DNA from: Dryocosmus kuriphilus
Taxonomy: Eukaryota > Arthropoda > Insecta > Hymenoptera > Cynipidae
Assembly: GCA_038277395.1 (NCBI GenBank)
Contig: CM076193.1
Coordinates: forward strand, 150,339,813 to 150,403,812
Length of the DNA stretch: 64,000 nt
Direction of reading: 5' to 3'
The translations under genes were made by a program, and so were the position numbers. Shown piece by piece: positions 19,361-33,000 of this stretch (its first letter is position 1; every line of letters starts with the position of its first letter). A model generated the notes under the pieces. It was not told the DNA's origin, ran no database searches, and saw only the letters and a program-made list of their open reading frames with translations.

Positions 19361-20645
19361 ATTTAAAGATGGTGAAGGAGCGATTCCATTAGAAAATTGA
19401 ACCTGAAGAATGGATTCAAAGGATCGATTAATTGGCGCTTTTGGATCGATCTTGTCAGAATTGAATCAAGATCGCACATCTCTAATCCATAGCGTTTTCT
19501 TGACACAGCAATATCCCAGCCATCAAATGACTATGGATGCCACAACCATAGATATGGCCATACCTTTATTTCTGTGTGGCTAGCTCGTCATGACTATGTA
19601 AATTTTTCTAAGTGTCAAATGAAAAACCTTCTTTGTACATTTCCAAAAATAAGTAGGGTGCTTGAAAATACAAAAAATGAAAAATGAATAGTACAAAGGT
19701 ATTTTTTCCCCTCATCATCAAGATGGTATTTTTTTCCTCATAATACAAAAATGATCAGAAACATATTGTTACAGATTTAAATAAATTGTATTAAAATCTG
19801 AAATAGGTTGATTTAAAACAATGTTTTATGTACTTGTAGTGCATGTAGCGAATAAGTGATCTTCATTTGGTAATATTCGGTAGTGTAGTGAGTAGCGCGC
19901 GCGATTTGTACTTAGACGGTTAGGTTTCGATTCTCGGTGTGGCGAGTTTTCTGCGAATGCATTTTTCCAACTTTATAATTAATCCATAAGTTATAACATG
20001 TCAAGAACTATCAGTTCGTTCAATAACTAGAATCTTTTTAGTTTAAACATTTTTTCCAATCAACTATTTGACTAGATTTAAAGGCTTCTAAAGATTTTAC
20101 GAGATTTAAAGAAACACAAAATTTAAAGGAATTTCAAACAATTTCAAAAATTTAAGGGAAATTTTTTACGAGTTGTTTCAAAGGATATGTAAGAATATGA
20201 CTGGATATTTGAAAATACCTAAGAATATTAGAGAATACTTGGGAATATCTGGAATATGAAGAATATTTGGGAATACATAGGAATATTGACGGAATACATG
20301 GGAATATTTCGTGAGTGTACGAGGAATATTTGAGCGGTCGATCCCTCGACTAATACCTTCTCATTGAAATGAGAATGTAAAAATATTTTTTTCAAAAGAA
20401 TTTTTTTGTAATTATGAAAATGTAGAAGCAGATAAACGTTCCTTAGTGCTTCTTATTTAATTTCCCAAATTTTTAACTCGATATCTCATTTCGTGTGGAC
20501 GCAAAATGGTTCGAAAGAATGTGACAAAAACCATTTTGAGGTTATGCTTACATGGCCTTAATCTATTGAATAAAATTAATAATAATTTGGTTAGAGATAT
20601 CAACGTCTTAAGATATAATACTAATTAAATGACTAATTAATAATT
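19361..20645. other. Unique island between satellites
   Basis: Non-satellite DNA with a short block holding palindromic CTATGG/CCATAG words (19540-19580), a tRNA-like segment (19878-19955) and a GGAATATT-type micro-array (20170-20330). No protein-coding frame can be supported. Confidence 0.5.
19878..19955 (+). repeat. tRNA-like segment, possible SINE head
   Basis: GTAGTGTAGTGAGTAGCGCG resembles an A box region and GGTTTCGATTCTCG (19923-19936) resembles the B box of RNA polymerase III promoters, about 45 nt apart as in tRNA-derived SINEs. The arms do not form a clear cloverleaf and the B box has one extra base, so a functional tRNA is unlikely. Confidence 0.35.
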
Positions 20646-23600
20646 GAATTACTACTTGAATTATTAGTTTTGAAATCTTTTGATTTCTTGTAAAGTCATT
20701 TAAATTCTTATAAATTCTTTTGAGATCCTTTGTAGATATCTGAAGTTCCTTAATTCTTCTGAATTATTTTGAATTCTTTTGAAGTCTTGTGAAATCTTTT
20801 GAATTCTTGTGAAATCATTTAAATTCTTATGAAGTCTTTTGAATTCTTTTGAAATCTTTTAAACTTTGTGAAGTCTTTGAATACTTTATATTCTTTTATT
20901 TCTCTTAAAGTTTCTAATTAAATTATTAATTTTCAATCCTTTTGAATTCTTGTGAAATCATTTAAATGATTATGAACTCCCTTCAATTTTTTTGATGTCT
21001 CCTTTCAAGTATTTTTAATTCTTATGAATTATTTTGAATTGTATTTAAGTCTCTTGAATCGCTGTGAAGTCCTTTGAATTAATATGAATTCTTTTAAATT
21101 CTTAGAAATTCTCTTGAAGTCTTTTGAATTCTTATGAATTCTTTTGAAGTCTTTTCAAGTCTCTATTTGCGAATTATTAATTTTGAAGTTTTTTGAATTC
21201 TTGTGAAATCATTTAAATTATTATAAATTCCTTGGAAGTGTTTTGATGTCTTGTGAAGTATTTTTAATTCTTATGAATTCTTTTGAGATCCTTTGAAGAT
21301 ATGTGAAGTTTTTTAATTCTTCTGAATTATTTTGGATTCTTTTGAAGTCTTAGAGTTCTTTAAATTCCTTTGAAGTCTTGTGAAATCTTTTGAATTCTTT
21401 TGAAGTCGCTACTTGAGTTATTAATTAATCTTTTGAATTCTTGTGGAATTACTTAAATTCTTATGAGGTCTTTTTGAATTATTTTAAAGTCTTTTAAACC
21501 TTGTGAAGTCTTTGAATTCTTTTAATTCTTTTGAATTCTCTTGAAGTGTCTACTTAAATTATTCATTTTCAAGTCTTTTGAATTCTTGTAAAATCATTTA
21601 AATTATTACGAATTCCTTTGAAGTCTTTTGCTGTCTTGTGAAGCATTTTTAATTCTTATGAAATCTTTTGAATTCTATTAAAGTCTCTTGAATTGCTGTG
21701 AAGACCTTTGAATTAGAAATTAGAAATTCTTTTGAAGCCTTTCGTATTCTTGTCAAATCATTTAAATCATTATGAATTCCTTGGAATTCTTTTGATGTCT
21801 TGTAAAGTATTTTTAATGCTCTTGAATACCTTTGAAAATCTCTACTTGAATTATTAATTTTGAAGCTTTTTAATTCGTGCGAAATCACTTAAATTCTTAT
21901 GAATTCTTTTCATGTCTTTTAAATTCCTTTGAAGCCTTTTCAATTTTTGTGAAGTCTTTGAATCCTTTAAATTCTTTTGAAGTCTTGTGAAATCTTTTGA
22001 ATTCTTTCGAAGTCTCTACTTGAATTATTAATTTTGAAGTTGTTTTATTCTTGTGAAGTCATTTAAATTATTGTGAATTCTTTTGAAGTCTTTTGATGTC
22101 TTGTGAAGTATTTTCAATTCTTATGAATTCCTTTGAAGTCTCTGCTTCAATTATTAATTTTGAAGTGTTTCGAATTCTTGGGAAATCATTTAAATTTTTA
22201 TGAATTCTTTGCAAGTGTTTTGAATTCTTTTGAAGTCTTTGAAATTCTTGTGAAGTCTTTGAATCCTTTACATTTTTTTGAAGTCTTGTGAAATCTTTTG
22301 AACTCTTTTTAAGTCTCTACTTGAATTATTAATTTTGAAGTCATTTGAATTCTTGTGAAATCATTTAAATTCTTATGAATTCTTTTAAATCTTTTGAAGT
22401 TTTTCAATTCTTGTGATGTCTTTGAATCCTTCAAATTCTTTTCAAGTCTTTTGAAATCTTTTTAATTCTTTCGAAGTCTCTACTTGAATTATTAATTTTG
22501 AAGTTTTTTGAATTCTTGTGAAATCATTTAAATTATTATGAATTCCTTTGAAGTCTTTTGATGTCTTGTGAAGTATTTTCAATTCTTATGAATTCTTTTG
22601 AAGTCTCTACTTGAATTATTAATTTTGAATTCTTTCGAATTTTTGTGAAATAATTTAAATTCTTATGAATTCCTTTCAAGTCTTTTGAATTCTGTTGAAG
22701 TGTTTTAGATTCTTGTAAAGTCTTTGAATTCTTTAAATTCTTTTGAAGTATTGGGAAATGTTTTGAATTCTTTTGAAGCCTCTACTTCAAGTAATAATTT
22801 TGAAGTTTTTTGAATTTTTGTGAAATCATTTAAATTCTTATGAATTCTTTTAAATCTTTTGAAGTTTTTCAATTCTTGTGATGTCTTTGAATCCTTCAAA
22901 TTCTTTTCACGTCTTTTGAAATCTTTTTAATTCTTTTGAAGTCTCTACTTGAATTATTAATTTTGAAGTCTTTCGAATTCTTGGGAAATCATTTAAGTTC
23001 TTATGAATTCCTTTCAAGTCTGTTGAATTCTGTTGAAGTCTTTTAGATTCTTGTAAAGTCTTTAAATTCTCTAAATTTTTTTGAAGTCTTGAGAAATATT
23101 TTGAATTCTTTTGAAGTCTCTACTTAAAGTACTAATTTTGAAGTTTGTTTATATCTTGTGAAATCATTTAAATTCTTATGAATTCCTTTCAAGTCTTTTG
23201 AATTCTGTTGAAGTGTTTTAGATTCTTGTAAAGTCTTTGAATTCTTTAAATTCTTTTGAAGTATTGGGAAATGTTTTGAATTCTTTTGAAGCCTCTACTT
23301 CAAGTAATAATTTTGAAGTTTTTTGAATTTTTGTGAAATCATTTAAATTCTTATGAATTCTTTTAAATCTTTTGAAGTTTTTCAATTCTTGTGATGTCTT
23401 TGAATCCTTCAAATTCTTTTCACGTCTTTTGAAATCTTTTTAATTCTTTTGAAGTCTCTACTTGAATTATTAATTTTGAAGTCTTTCGAATTCTTGGGAA
23501 ATCATTTAAGTTCTTATGAATTCCTTTCAAGTCTGTTGAATTCTGTTGAAGTCTTTTAGATTCTTGTAAAGTCTTTAAATTCTCTAAATTTTTTTGAAGT

Positions 23601-25063
23601 CTTGAGAAATATTTTGAATTCTTTTGAAGTCTCTACTTAAAGTACTAATTTTGAAGTTTGTTTATATCTTGTGAAATCATTTAAATTCTTATGAATTCTT
23701 TTCAAGTCTTTTGAATTCCTTTGCAGTCTTTTAAATTTTTGTGAAGTCTTTGAATCCTTTAAATTCTTTTAAAGCCTTATGAAATCCTCTGAAGTCTCTA
23801 CTTGAATTATTAATTTTGAATTCTTTCGAATTTTTGTGAAATAATTTAAATTCTTACGAATTCCTTTCAAGTCTTTTGAATTCTGTTGAAGTCTTTTAGA
23901 TTCTTGTGAAGTCTTTGAATTCTTTAAATTCTTTTGAAGTCTTTAGAAATGTTTTGAATTCTTTTGAAGTCTCTACTTGAATTATTAATTTTGAAGTCTT
24001 TCGAATTCTTGGGAAATCATTTAAATTCTTATGAATTCCTTTCAAGTCTTTTGAATTCTGTTGAAGTCTTCTAGATTCTTGTGAAGTCTTTGAATTCTTT
24101 AAATTTTTTTGAAGTCTTGGGAAATGTTTTGAATTCTTTTGAAGTCTCTACTTGAAGTATTAATTTTGAAGCTTTTGGAATTCTTGTGAAATCATTTAAA
24201 TTCTTATGAATTCTTTTCAAGTCTTTTGAATTCCTTTGCAGTCTTTTAAATTTTTGTGAAGTCTTTGAATCCTTTTAATTCTTTTGAAGTCTCTACTTGA
24301 ATTAATAATTTTGAAGTTTTTTGTATTCTTGTGAAATAATTTAAATTATTATGAGTTCCTTTGAAGCCTTTTGATGCCTTGTGGAAGTATTTTCAATTCT
24401 TATGAATTCTTTTGAAGTCTCTACTTGAATTATTAATTTTGAAGTCTTTCGAATTCTTGGGAAATCATTTAAGTTCTTATGAATTCCTTTCAAGTCTTTT
24501 GAATTCTGTTGAAGTCTTTTAGATTCTTGTAAAGTCTTTGAATTCTCTAAATTTTTTTGAAGTCTTGAGAAATATTTTGAATTCTTTTGAAGTCTCTACT
24601 TAAAGTACTAATTTTGAAGTTTGTTTAATTCTTGTGAAATCATTTAAATTCTTATGAATTCTTTTCAAGTCTTTTGAATTCCTTTGCAGTCTTTTAAATT
24701 TTTGTGAAGTCTTTGAATCCTTTAAATTCTTTTAAAGCCTTATGAAATCTTTTGAAGTCTCTACTTGAATTATTAATTTTGAAGTCTCTTGAATTCTTGT
24801 GAAATCATTTAATTTATTATAAATTTCTTGGAAGTGTTTTGATGTCTTGTGAAGTGTTTTTAATTCTTATGAAATCTTTTGAATTCTACTAAATTCTCTT
24901 GAATTCTCGTGAAGTCCTTTGAATTAATATGATTTCTTTTGAATTCTTAGGGACTCTTTTGAAGTATATTGAATTCCTTTGAATTCTTGTGAAGCCTTTG
25001 GTATTCTCTTGAAGTCTTTTGTATTAATTTGCAGTGTTATGAATTCTTGTGAAGTGTTTGAAT
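20646..25063 (+). repeat. Satellite 2: GAATTCTTTTGAAGTC-type array
   Basis: About 4.4 kb built from the word TTTTGAATTCTTGTGAA and GAAGTCTCTACTTGAATTA at irregular spacing (repeat frames of roughly 130-330 bp). A 513-bp block is duplicated in tandem (about 22650-23162 and 23163-23675), apparently without differences. The forward strand is strongly T-rich. The array fades into short GAAGT words by 25160. Confidence 0.85.
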
Positions 25064-25957
25064 TCTTCGAAGTCTTGAAGTCTGGTTGCGAAGTATTTTA
25101 AAGTCACTGAAGCAATCTGAAGACACTGAAGACACTTTAGTATTTTGAAGTACTGGAAAGTTACTGAAGTATTCGGAAGTAGCATGAGAAAAGAAAGTGA
25201 ATGAAACCCCCCAAGAGCTCTTCTGAAAAATTGCAGAAACTCTACATTCATCCGTTTGAGAATTTCACATCATCATGGATCCTCCCACTATGTATGCTTA
25301 CATAGAATCTACGTAAGTATGCACTATGGCGGCGCTTCCCAGGATTTGTTGAAAGGTCCCAGGTAAAACAGGTATGAAACTCGGTCCATCCGAGTCACCC
25401 AGTACATGCGGCACACCAAGGCACGGAGTCTGAGGCCCGGCAAGGTGAGTGTGGACGTAGAATTGTAGAGAATTCCCTGGGCCTGGCTCGGAGGAATGAA
25501 AGGCGGCAGCAGCAACAGCAGCAAGTAAAACCAGCAACCAGCAGCAAGCAACAACAACAGCAGCCAAGGAGCAGGGGGTAAAAGGTAGATCCCACTCACC
25601 GGTTCATTTTACCTCGGGCCTTCGCGCGGTACGCATTCGGTCCCTCAGTCTACCCTTAACTGCCCAAGAACTCACATACCAATCTTGGAAACCTCCAAAA
25701 ACTCCACTTTTCTCATCAAAATTGTGTTCCCGGAGAGTGGGGGTTGTTTCTTCTTTCTTCAACTTTTGTCATCAGAATCAGTAAGGGGGTTTGAAGGAGG
25801 GATTTTGAAAAAAAGAGCTTGAAGTGTTGCTAGGGCAACGACCAAGTGCTGGTGTCTGTATTCATAGTGAACTTTATGACCTGTGGCAACCTGTGGTGAG
25901 TGCGAGACGGCCAAGTGCTGAGGTGGTGTTTGTGCATGAGAATAATGCGGTAGGATC
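25064..25957 (+). promoter_or_regulatory. GC-richer 5' region of a host gene
   Basis: GC content rises sharply compared with both flanks. The stretch contains a CAG/CAA-rich run (25505-25565), CpG-containing words (GGCGGCGC at 25329; TTCGCGCGGTACGC at 25621) and a TCAGTC initiator-like word at 25646 without a TATA box. A tiny upstream frame (ATG CGG TAG, 25945-25953) ends just before the main ATG. It fits a TATA-less promoter plus 5' leader. Confidence 0.45.
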
Positions 25958-26060
25958 ATGCGGATCCAGGAAAGATGGTTTCTAATCGCGACGGCGGCAT
26001 CCTGCCTCCTAGGCGCGGTTTTCTGTGCCACGGACGCGGACACATGGACCACGACGCCCG
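25958..26060 (+). CDS. First coding exon: signal peptide, phase-1 donor
   Basis: ATG at 25958 opens 34 codons plus one base, ending CCCG|GTGAGT. The peptide has a classic secretory signal: charged N-terminus (MRIQERW), hydrophobic core (FLIATAASCLLGAVF), and a small-residue cleavage site near CA-T at residues 23-25, then a Thr/Asp-rich mature start (TDADTWTTTP). Phase-1 introns just after signal peptides are typical of modular extracellular proteins and receptors. No downstream exon is recognisable in the window, so the first intron would exceed 37 kb and contain all the satellites to the right. I cannot name the gene. Confidence 0.5.
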
Positions 26061-27000
26061 GTGAGTTTTTAGCGATGAGGTTATATCCGCTTCTTTGCGT
26101 GGGGTGCAATTGAGATTGGAGAACGCGTCTGTACCAGAATGAGGCTGCCTGGAGAACGGAAATATGGAAATTTTACCGCTCTTTTCATCTTTCAAAGACA
26201 TGTAAGAGAAGGATCTGATAGAGAGATTTTATAGGAAATTGGGCAGTCTGACCATAGTGATGTTGGGGAATTAGTTTGGGACTAAAATGTATTGTTTTCT
26301 CTTGAGGTAAAATATGGGACCGATTTCATATGAAGTCATGAATGTAGTGGTGTCACGGAATTTTTTCAGACTTAAATAAGTTGTAGGCTTCAGAGTCTGT
26401 CCCTTCTTTCCCCAAAGTCTCCTACGTGGAAAATTTTCCCTAAATGTCCCCTAATTTGCAGAAAAGTCCTCTATTTTAGATCAAAATGACGAAAGAGTCT
26501 TAATTTTTAGCAATTTCTTTTTTTTTTTGCTTTTTGAAGTTTGCACTACTTTCGCGTGTCCTGATATGGAAAGTGAAAGCAAAATTAAAAAAGGTTCTCA
26601 TTTCAATTTTGTGGTGGAAAGGTATAAAAGCTTAAGTGACGTTTTTATGAAAATTTAAATAAGATCAGTTTTCGCTACGTTCAGAGCACGGAACGCGTTA
26701 CTTTTTAGTAACTCAGCTACTTTTTTTATCTGTGGTTACTAAAAAGTTGCATCTTTTTTATTTCAGGTTATTGAAAGTTACTTATTTCCAGGGTGTCTAG
26801 CGACCTGGGAAGACTGGAAATTTTGTGTACCTGGAAAAATAAGGGAAAATACCGGGAAATCATGAAAAGATCCGGGAAATCTGTCATCATAAATTTAATT
26901 TCAGAATTCTCGGTCTTTGCCCTATTCCCCTGTTTTTTTTTTCCTTTTTTAAAGAATTCCCCTCTTTTCAAGAAGCATGCCCTTTCTTCGTCTTTCACTT
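26061..27000. other. Probable intron start; dispersed repeat remnant
   Basis: No coding frame. At 26788-26830 the sequence CCAGGGTGTCTAGCGACCTG opens a purine-rich ACCGGGAAAT-type segment. The reverse complement of a related head (CAGGGTGGTCGCTGG) is present at 11500-11514, so both belong to one dispersed repeat family. The 90-nt frames on either strand here are shadows of this repeat. Confidence 0.45.
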
Positions 27001-27039
27001 AAATGTGGACTAAGTTACTAAAACCCCATAAAAAAACAA

Positions 27040-30000
27040 CTATGTTGAAAAAAGCATATTTTAGTTTAAAAGTCATTCCTTTAATTTTTGGTTTAAAAAT
27101 CATCTTCGGTTGAAAAATTCAACGATTTGTTTGAAAATGCACCTTTTTCGGTTGAAAATTCAACTATTATATTTTTGGTTAAAGAGTCAATTCTCTGTTG
27201 AAAATTCAACTGTTTAGTTAAAAATTAAAGTATTGATTGAAAATCTATTTTTTGTTGTTGTTGAAAGTTACTTTTTTGGGATTGATAATTTAACTATTTT
27301 TAGCTGAGAAAATAATCTTTTTTGGGTCAAAGGCAACTACAACAATTTTGGTTGAGAATTATTATTTTCAGATGAAATTCAACTTTACTGTTTTCATAGT
27401 TTAACGAATTTGGTAAAATTTAATTTTTAGTTAAATTTTTTAAAATTCATCTTTCTTGTGTGTAATTTCAATGGCTTTGTTGAAAATTCCTTTTTTTGAC
27501 TTAATAATTCAACTTTTTTTGTTTGAAAATGATTTTTTTTTTTCAAAAATCAACTATAAGTTTTTTTTTTGAAAATTTATCTGGCATGGTTCAAGTTTCA
27601 ATAATTTTGTTAAAAATTTCATCTTTAGTTGAAAACACGTGTGTTTTAGTTGAAAGTTCAACTTTTACACTGAAAATCCATTTTTTGTTTGAAAGTTCAT
27701 CTTTATTGCTATAAAATTCAACTATTTTGTTAAAAGCTGGTGTTTTTAGTTGAAAATTTTTGTGGGTTGATAATGAAATTATTTTGTTAAAAATTGATCT
27801 TCTTCAGTTAAAAGGGAAACCATTCGGTTGAAAATAAATTTTCTGTTGTTGAAAATACAAGTTTTTTAAATGAAAAATTTTAATATTTTGGGTGAAAATT
27901 AATTTTTTTTCTTCAGAAATCAGCTATAACAGTTTTGTTTGAAAATTTATCTGTCATGGTTGAAGTTTCAATAATTTTGTTAAAAAATTCATCTTTACTT
28001 GAAAACACATGTTTTTAAGTTGAAAATTCATCTTTATTGCATGAAAATTCAACTATTCTGTTAAAAGCTGGTCTTTTTTAGTTGAAAATTTTTGTGGGTT
28101 GACAATAAAATTATTTTGTTAAAAATTGATCTTCTTCAGTTGAAAGGGAAACCATTCGGTTGAAAATAATTTTTCTGTTGTTGAAAATACAAGTTTTTAA
28201 AATACAAAATTCAAATATATTGGGCGAAAATTAATTTTTTTTCTTCAAAAATCAACTATAACAGTTTTGTTTGAAAATTTATCTGTCATGGTTCAAGTTT
28301 CAATAATTTTATTAAAAAATTCATTTTTACTTGAAAACACTTGGTTTTTAGTTGAAAATTCATCTTTATTGCGTGAAAATTCAACTATTTTGTTAAAAGA
28401 TGGTGTTTTTAGTTGAAAATTTTTGTGGGTTGATAATGAAATTATTTTGTTAAAAGCTGATCTTTTTCAGTTAAAAGGGAAACCATTCGGTTGAAAAAAA
28501 ATTTTTTGTTGTTGAAAATACAAGTTTTTTAAATGAAAGATTCAAATATTTTGGGTGAAAATTAATTTTTTTTTTTTTTAAATCAACTATAACAATTATG
28601 TTTGATTTATCTGTCATATGGTTGAAGTTTCAATAATTTTGTTTAAAAATTCATTTTTACTTGAAAACACATGTTTTTTAGTTGAAAATTCAACTTTTTC
28701 ACTGCAAATCAATTTTTTGTTTGAAAGTTCATCTTTATTGCTATAAAATTCAACTATTTTGTTAAAAGCTGGTTTTTTTAGTTGACAATTTTTGTGGGTG
28801 GATAATGAAATTATTTTTTTTAAAAATTGTTCTTTTTCAGTTAAAAAGGAAACCATTCCGTTAAAAATAAATTTTTTATTGTGGAAAGTACAAGTTTTTT
28901 AAATGAAAAATTGAGATATTTTGGGTGAAAGTTAATTTTTTTTTTCAAAAATCAACTGTAACAGTTTTGTTTGAAAGTTTATCTGTCATGGTTGAAGTTT
29001 CAATAATTTTGTTAAAAATTTCATCTTTAGTTGAAAACTATGTTTTTTAGTTGAAAATTCAACTTTTTCACTGCAAATCAATTTTTTGTTTGCAAGTTCA
29101 TCTTTATTGCTATAAAATTAAACTATTTTGTTAAAAGCTGGTTTTTTTTAGTTGACAATTTTTGTGGGTTGATAATGAAATTATTTTTTTAAAAATTGAT
29201 CTTTTTCAGTTAAAAAGGAAACCATTCCGTTGAAAATAAATTTTTTGTTGTTGAAAATACAAGTTTTTAGAATGAAAAATTGAAATATTTTGGGTGAAAA
29301 TTAATTTTTTTTCTTCAGAAATCAGCTATAACAGTTTTGTTTGAAAATTTATCTGTCATGGTTGAAGTTTCAATAATTTTGTTAAAAAATTCATCTTTAC
29401 TTGAAAACACATGTTTTTAAGTTGAAAATTCAACTTTTTCACTGCAAATCAATTTTTTGTTTGCAAGTTCATCTTTATTGCTATAAAATTAAACTATTTT
29501 GTTAAAAGCTGGTTTTTTTAGTTGACAATTTTTGTGGGTTGATAATGAAATTATTTTTTAAAAAATTGATCTTTTTCAGTTAAAAAGGAAACCATTCCGT
29601 TGAAAATAAATTTTTTGTTGTTGAAAATACAAGTTTTTAGAATGAAAAATTGAAATATTTTGGGTGAAAATTAATTTTTTTTCTTCAGAAATCAGCTATA
29701 ACAGTTTTGTTTGAAAATTTATCTGTCATGGTTGAAGTTTCAATAATTTTGTTAAAAAATTCATCTTTACTTGAAAACACATGTTTTTAAGTTGAAAATT
29801 CAACTTTTTCACAGAAAATCAATTTTTTTGTTTGAAAGTTCATCTTTATTGCTATAAAATTCAACTATTTTGTTAAAAGCTGATTTTTTTTTAGACAATT
29901 TTTGTGGGTTGATAATGAAATTATTTTTTAAAAAATTGATCTTTTTCAGTTAAAAAGGAAACCATTCCGTTGAAAATAAATTTTTTGTTGTTGAAAATAC

Positions 30001-33000
30001 AAGTTTTTAGAATGAAAAATTGAAATATTTTGGGTGAAAATTAATTTTTTTTCTTCAGAAATCAGCTATAACAGTTTTGTTTGAAAATTTATCTGTCATG
30101 GTTGAAGTTTCAATAATTTTGTTAAAAATTTCATCTTTAGTTGAAAACTATGTTTTTTAGTTGAAAATTCAACTTTTTCACTGCAAATCAATTTTTTGTT
30201 TGCAAGTTCATCTTTATTGCTATAAAATTAAACTATTTTGTTAAAAGCTGGTTTTTTTAGTTGACAATTTTTGTGGGTTGATAATGAAATTATTTTGTTA
30301 AAAGCTGATCTTTTTCAGTTAAAAGGGAAACCATTCGGTTGAAAAAAAATTTTTTGTTGTTGAAAATACAAGTTTTTTAAATGAAAGATTCAAATATTTT
30401 GGGTGAAAATTAATTTTTTTTTTTTTTTAAATCAACTATAACAATTATGTTTGATTTATCTGTCATATGGTTGAAGTTTCAATAATTTTGTTTAAAAATT
30501 CATTTTTACTTGAAAACACATGTTTTTTAGTTGAAAATTCAACTTTTTCACTGCAAATCAATTTTTTGTTTGAAAGTTCATCTTTATTGCTATAAAATTC
30601 AACTATTTTGTTAAAAGCTGGGTTTTTTTTAGTTGACAATTTTTGTGGGTGGATAATGAAATTATTTTTTAAAAAATTGTTCTTTTTCAGTTAAAAAGGA
30701 AACCATTCCGTTAAAAATAAATTTTTTATTGTGGAAAGTACAAGTTTTTTAAATGAAAAATTGAGATATTTTGGGTGAAAGTTAATTTTTTTTTTCAAAA
30801 ATCAACTGTAACAGTTTTGTTTGAAAGTTTATCTGTCATGGTTGAAGTTTCAATAATTTTGTTAAAAATTTCATCTTTAGTTGAAAACTATGTTTTTTAG
30901 TTGAAAATTCAACTTTTTCACTGCAAATCAATTTTTTGTTTGAAAGTTCATCTTTATTGCTATAAAATTAAACTATTTTGTTAAAAGCTGGTTTTTTTAG
31001 TTGACAATTTTTGTGGGTTGATAATGAAATTATTTTTTTAAAAAATTGATTTTTTTTAAAAAGGAAAAATGAAAATACAAGTTTTTAGAATGAAAATGAA
31101 ATTTTTTTTTTGTTAAAAAATTTAAAGTTGTTTTTTTGCTATTAAAAATTCAACTATTTTGTTAAAAGCTGGTTTTTTTTAGTTGACAAATAATGAAATT
31201 ATTTTTTAAAAAATTGTTCTTTTTCAGTTAAAAAAAAAGGAAACCATTCCGTTAAAATAAATTTTTTATTGTGGAAAGTACAAGTTTTTTAAATGAAAAA
31301 TTGAGATATTTTGGGTGAAAGTTAATTTTTTTTTTCAAAAATCAACTGTAACAGTTTTGTTTGAAAGTTTATCTGTCATGGTTGAAGTTTCAATAATTTT
31401 GTTAAAAATTTCATCTTTAGTTGAAAACTATGTTTTTTAGTTGAAAATTCAACTTTTTCACTGCAAATCAATTTTTTGTTTGCAAGTTCATCTTTATTGC
31501 TATAAAATTAAACTATTTTGTTAAAAGCTGGTTTTTTTAGTTGACAATTTTTGTGGGTTGATAATGAAATTATTTTTTAAAAAATTGATCTTTTTCAGTT
31601 AAAAAGGAAACCATTCCGTTGAAAATAAATTTTTTGTTGTTGAAAATACAAGTTTTTTAGAATGAAAAATTGAAATATTTTGGGTGAAAATTAATTTTTT
31701 TTCTTCAGAAATCAGCTATAACAGTTTTGTTTGAAAATTTATCTGTCATGGTTGAAGTTTCAATAATTTTGTTAAAAAATTCATCTTTACTTGAAAACAC
31801 ATGTTTTTAAGTTGAAAATTCAACTTTTTCACAGAAAATTCATTTTTTGTTTGAAAATTCATCTTTGTTTCGTGAAAATTCAACTATTTTGTTAAAAGCT
31901 GGTCTTTTCAGTTGAAAATTTTTGTCGGTTGATAATGAAATTATTTTTTTTTAAATTGATCTTCTTCAGTTAAAAAGGATACCATTCCGTTGAAAACAAA
32001 TTTTTTGTTGTTGAAAATACAAGTTTTTTAAATAAAAAGTTGAAATATTTTGGGTGAAAATTAATTTTTTTTTTTTTCAAAAGTCAACTATAACAGTTTT
32101 GCTTGGAAATTGATCTCTCATGGTTGAAGTTTCAATAATTTTGTTAAAAAATTCATCTTTAGTTGAAAAAAACACGTGTTTTTTAGTTGAAAGTTCAACT
32201 TTTACGCTGAAAATCTTTGTTTCAAAATTCATCTTTTTGCGTGAAAGTGCAACTATTTTGTTAAAAGCTGGTCTTTTTAGTTGAAAATTTTTGTTGGTTG
32301 ATAATGAAAATATTTTGTTAAAAATTGATCTTTTTCAGTTAAAAGGAAAACCATTCCGTTGAAAACAAATTTTTTCTTCTTGAAAATACAAGTTTTTTAA
32401 ATGAAAAATTGAAATATTTTGGGTGAAAATTAATTTTTTTTTCTTCAAAAATCAACTATAACAGTTTTGTTTGAAAATTTATCTGTCATGGTTGAAGTTT
32501 CAATAGTTTTGTTAAAAAATCCATCTTTAGTTGAAAACACATGTTTCTTAGTTGAAAGTTAAACTATTTTGTTAAAAGCTGGTCTTTTTAGTTGAAAATT
32601 TTTGTGGGTTGATAATGAAATTATTTTGTTAAAAAGTGATCTTCTTCAGTTAAAAGGGAAACCATTCGGTTGAAAACAAATTTTTTCTTCTTGAAAATAC
32701 AAGTACTTATTTTAAATGAAAAATTGAAATATTTTTGGGTGAAAATTAATTTTTTTTTTCTTCAAAAATCAACTATAACATTTTTGTTTGAAAATTTATC
32801 TGTCACGGTTGAAATTTCAATAATTTTGTTAAAGAATTCATCTTTAATTGAAAACACATGTTTTTTAGTTGAATGTTCAACTTTTTCACTGAAAATCAAT
32901 TGCTTGATTAAAAATTCATTTTTATTGCGTGAAAATTCAACTATTTTGTTAAAAGCTGGTCTTCTTGGTTGAAAATTTTTGTGGGTTGATAATGAAATTA

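Noticed and set aside
25275..25314. Mini-exon ATG...CTAC|GTAAGT upstream of the signal-peptide exon
   Set aside because: The donor context is weaker, it overlaps short palindromes, and no acceptor or phase logic links it to the exon at 25958.
25298..25599. Leucine-, cysteine- or alanine-rich reverse frames
   Set aside because: They are produced by the CAG/CAA run in the probable 5' leader of the forward gene.
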